Source of the DNA: Candidatus Zipacnadia bacterium
GTDB lineage: Bacteria > Armatimonadota > UBA5377 > JALGUK01
Reading direction: 5' to 3'
NCBI GenBank assembly: GCA_029820875.1
Contig: JALGUK010000231.1
Location: 1-6,416 of the forward strand
Length of the DNA stretch: 6,416 nucleotides
Part shown: positions 6,353 through 6,416 of the stretch, piece after piece
How positions within the stretch are numbered: position 1 is the stretch's first letter
Layout of the letters: every line of letters starts with the position of its first letter
Notes under the pieces: model-generated
The model's input: the letters and a program-made list of their open reading frames with translations, nothing else
Told to the model about the DNA's origin: nothing
Databases searched by the model: none
Position numbers and translations under genes: made by a program

Positions 6353-6416
6353 ATGCGTCGCGTTTTTGCCGTTGCAACCGCTGCTATCTCGCTCCTGGTT
6401 GTAGTCAGTGCTGCAA
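6353..6416 (+). CDS. Start of an exported or membrane-anchored protein (3' end outside window)
   Basis: Only 21 codons are present. The N-terminus MRRVFAVATAAISLLVVV followed by SAA has two arginines and then an uninterrupted hydrophobic stretch, the pattern of a Sec signal peptide or N-terminal membrane anchor. ATG 6350 in the same frame is an alternative start. No cleavage site, lipobox or mature domain can be read before the window ends, so function is unknown. It lies 98 bp after the flavin reductase stop with its own strong ribosome-binding site. Confidence 0.65.
   Translation, partial: MRRVFAVATAAISLLVVVSAA

Overview
This is a GC-rich bacterial window, all of it read on the plus strand. 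It holds the end of an AAA+ ATPase gene, a large single-chain restriction-modification gene broken by a frameshift, a broken flavin oxidoreductase gene, and the first codons of a secreted or membrane-anchored protein. No RNA gene, CRISPR array or transposase is visible. The host cannot be named from this. High GC, strong Shine-Dalgarno sites, a TTG start and short GC-rich intergenic repeats would fit an environmental Gram-negative or deep-branching lineage, possibly from a metagenome assembly, but that is inference.

Layout. Positions 3-1715 carry an intact AAA+ ATPase frame that probably begins before the window. It has an N-terminal ATPase-like domain without a P-loop and a C-terminal AAA module with all canonical motifs. 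A 148-bp gap with a probable dispersed repeat follows. From 1864 a TTG-started gene encodes a PD-(D/E)XK nuclease domain, a helical region and a gamma-type N6-adenine methyltransferase, the plan of a Type IIG enzyme. Its frame shifts just after the catalytic NPPW motif (about 3703-3710). The target-recognition half continues in another frame to about 5080, where no in-frame stop is found. A 145-bp gap (5080-5224) contains two copies of a GC-rich repeat. A strong ribosome-binding site then starts a stand-alone Old Yellow Enzyme-type reductase with a [4Fe-4S] cysteine motif (5225-6254), which shifts frame near 5459. After a 95-bp gap, another strong ribosome-binding site starts a protein with a signal-peptide-like N-terminus that runs off the window.

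How the genes relate. The gaps (148, about 145 and 95 bp), the separate ribosome-binding sites and the unrelated functions argue against one dedicated operon. The main feature of interest is the cluster of three reading-frame defects within about 1.8 kb (3703-5470). It is either real decay of a restriction-modification locus and its neighbour, or consensus error in the assembly. I see no convincing new multi-gene system. The most unusual isolated sequence is a perfect 20-bp palindrome inside the restriction-modification gene.
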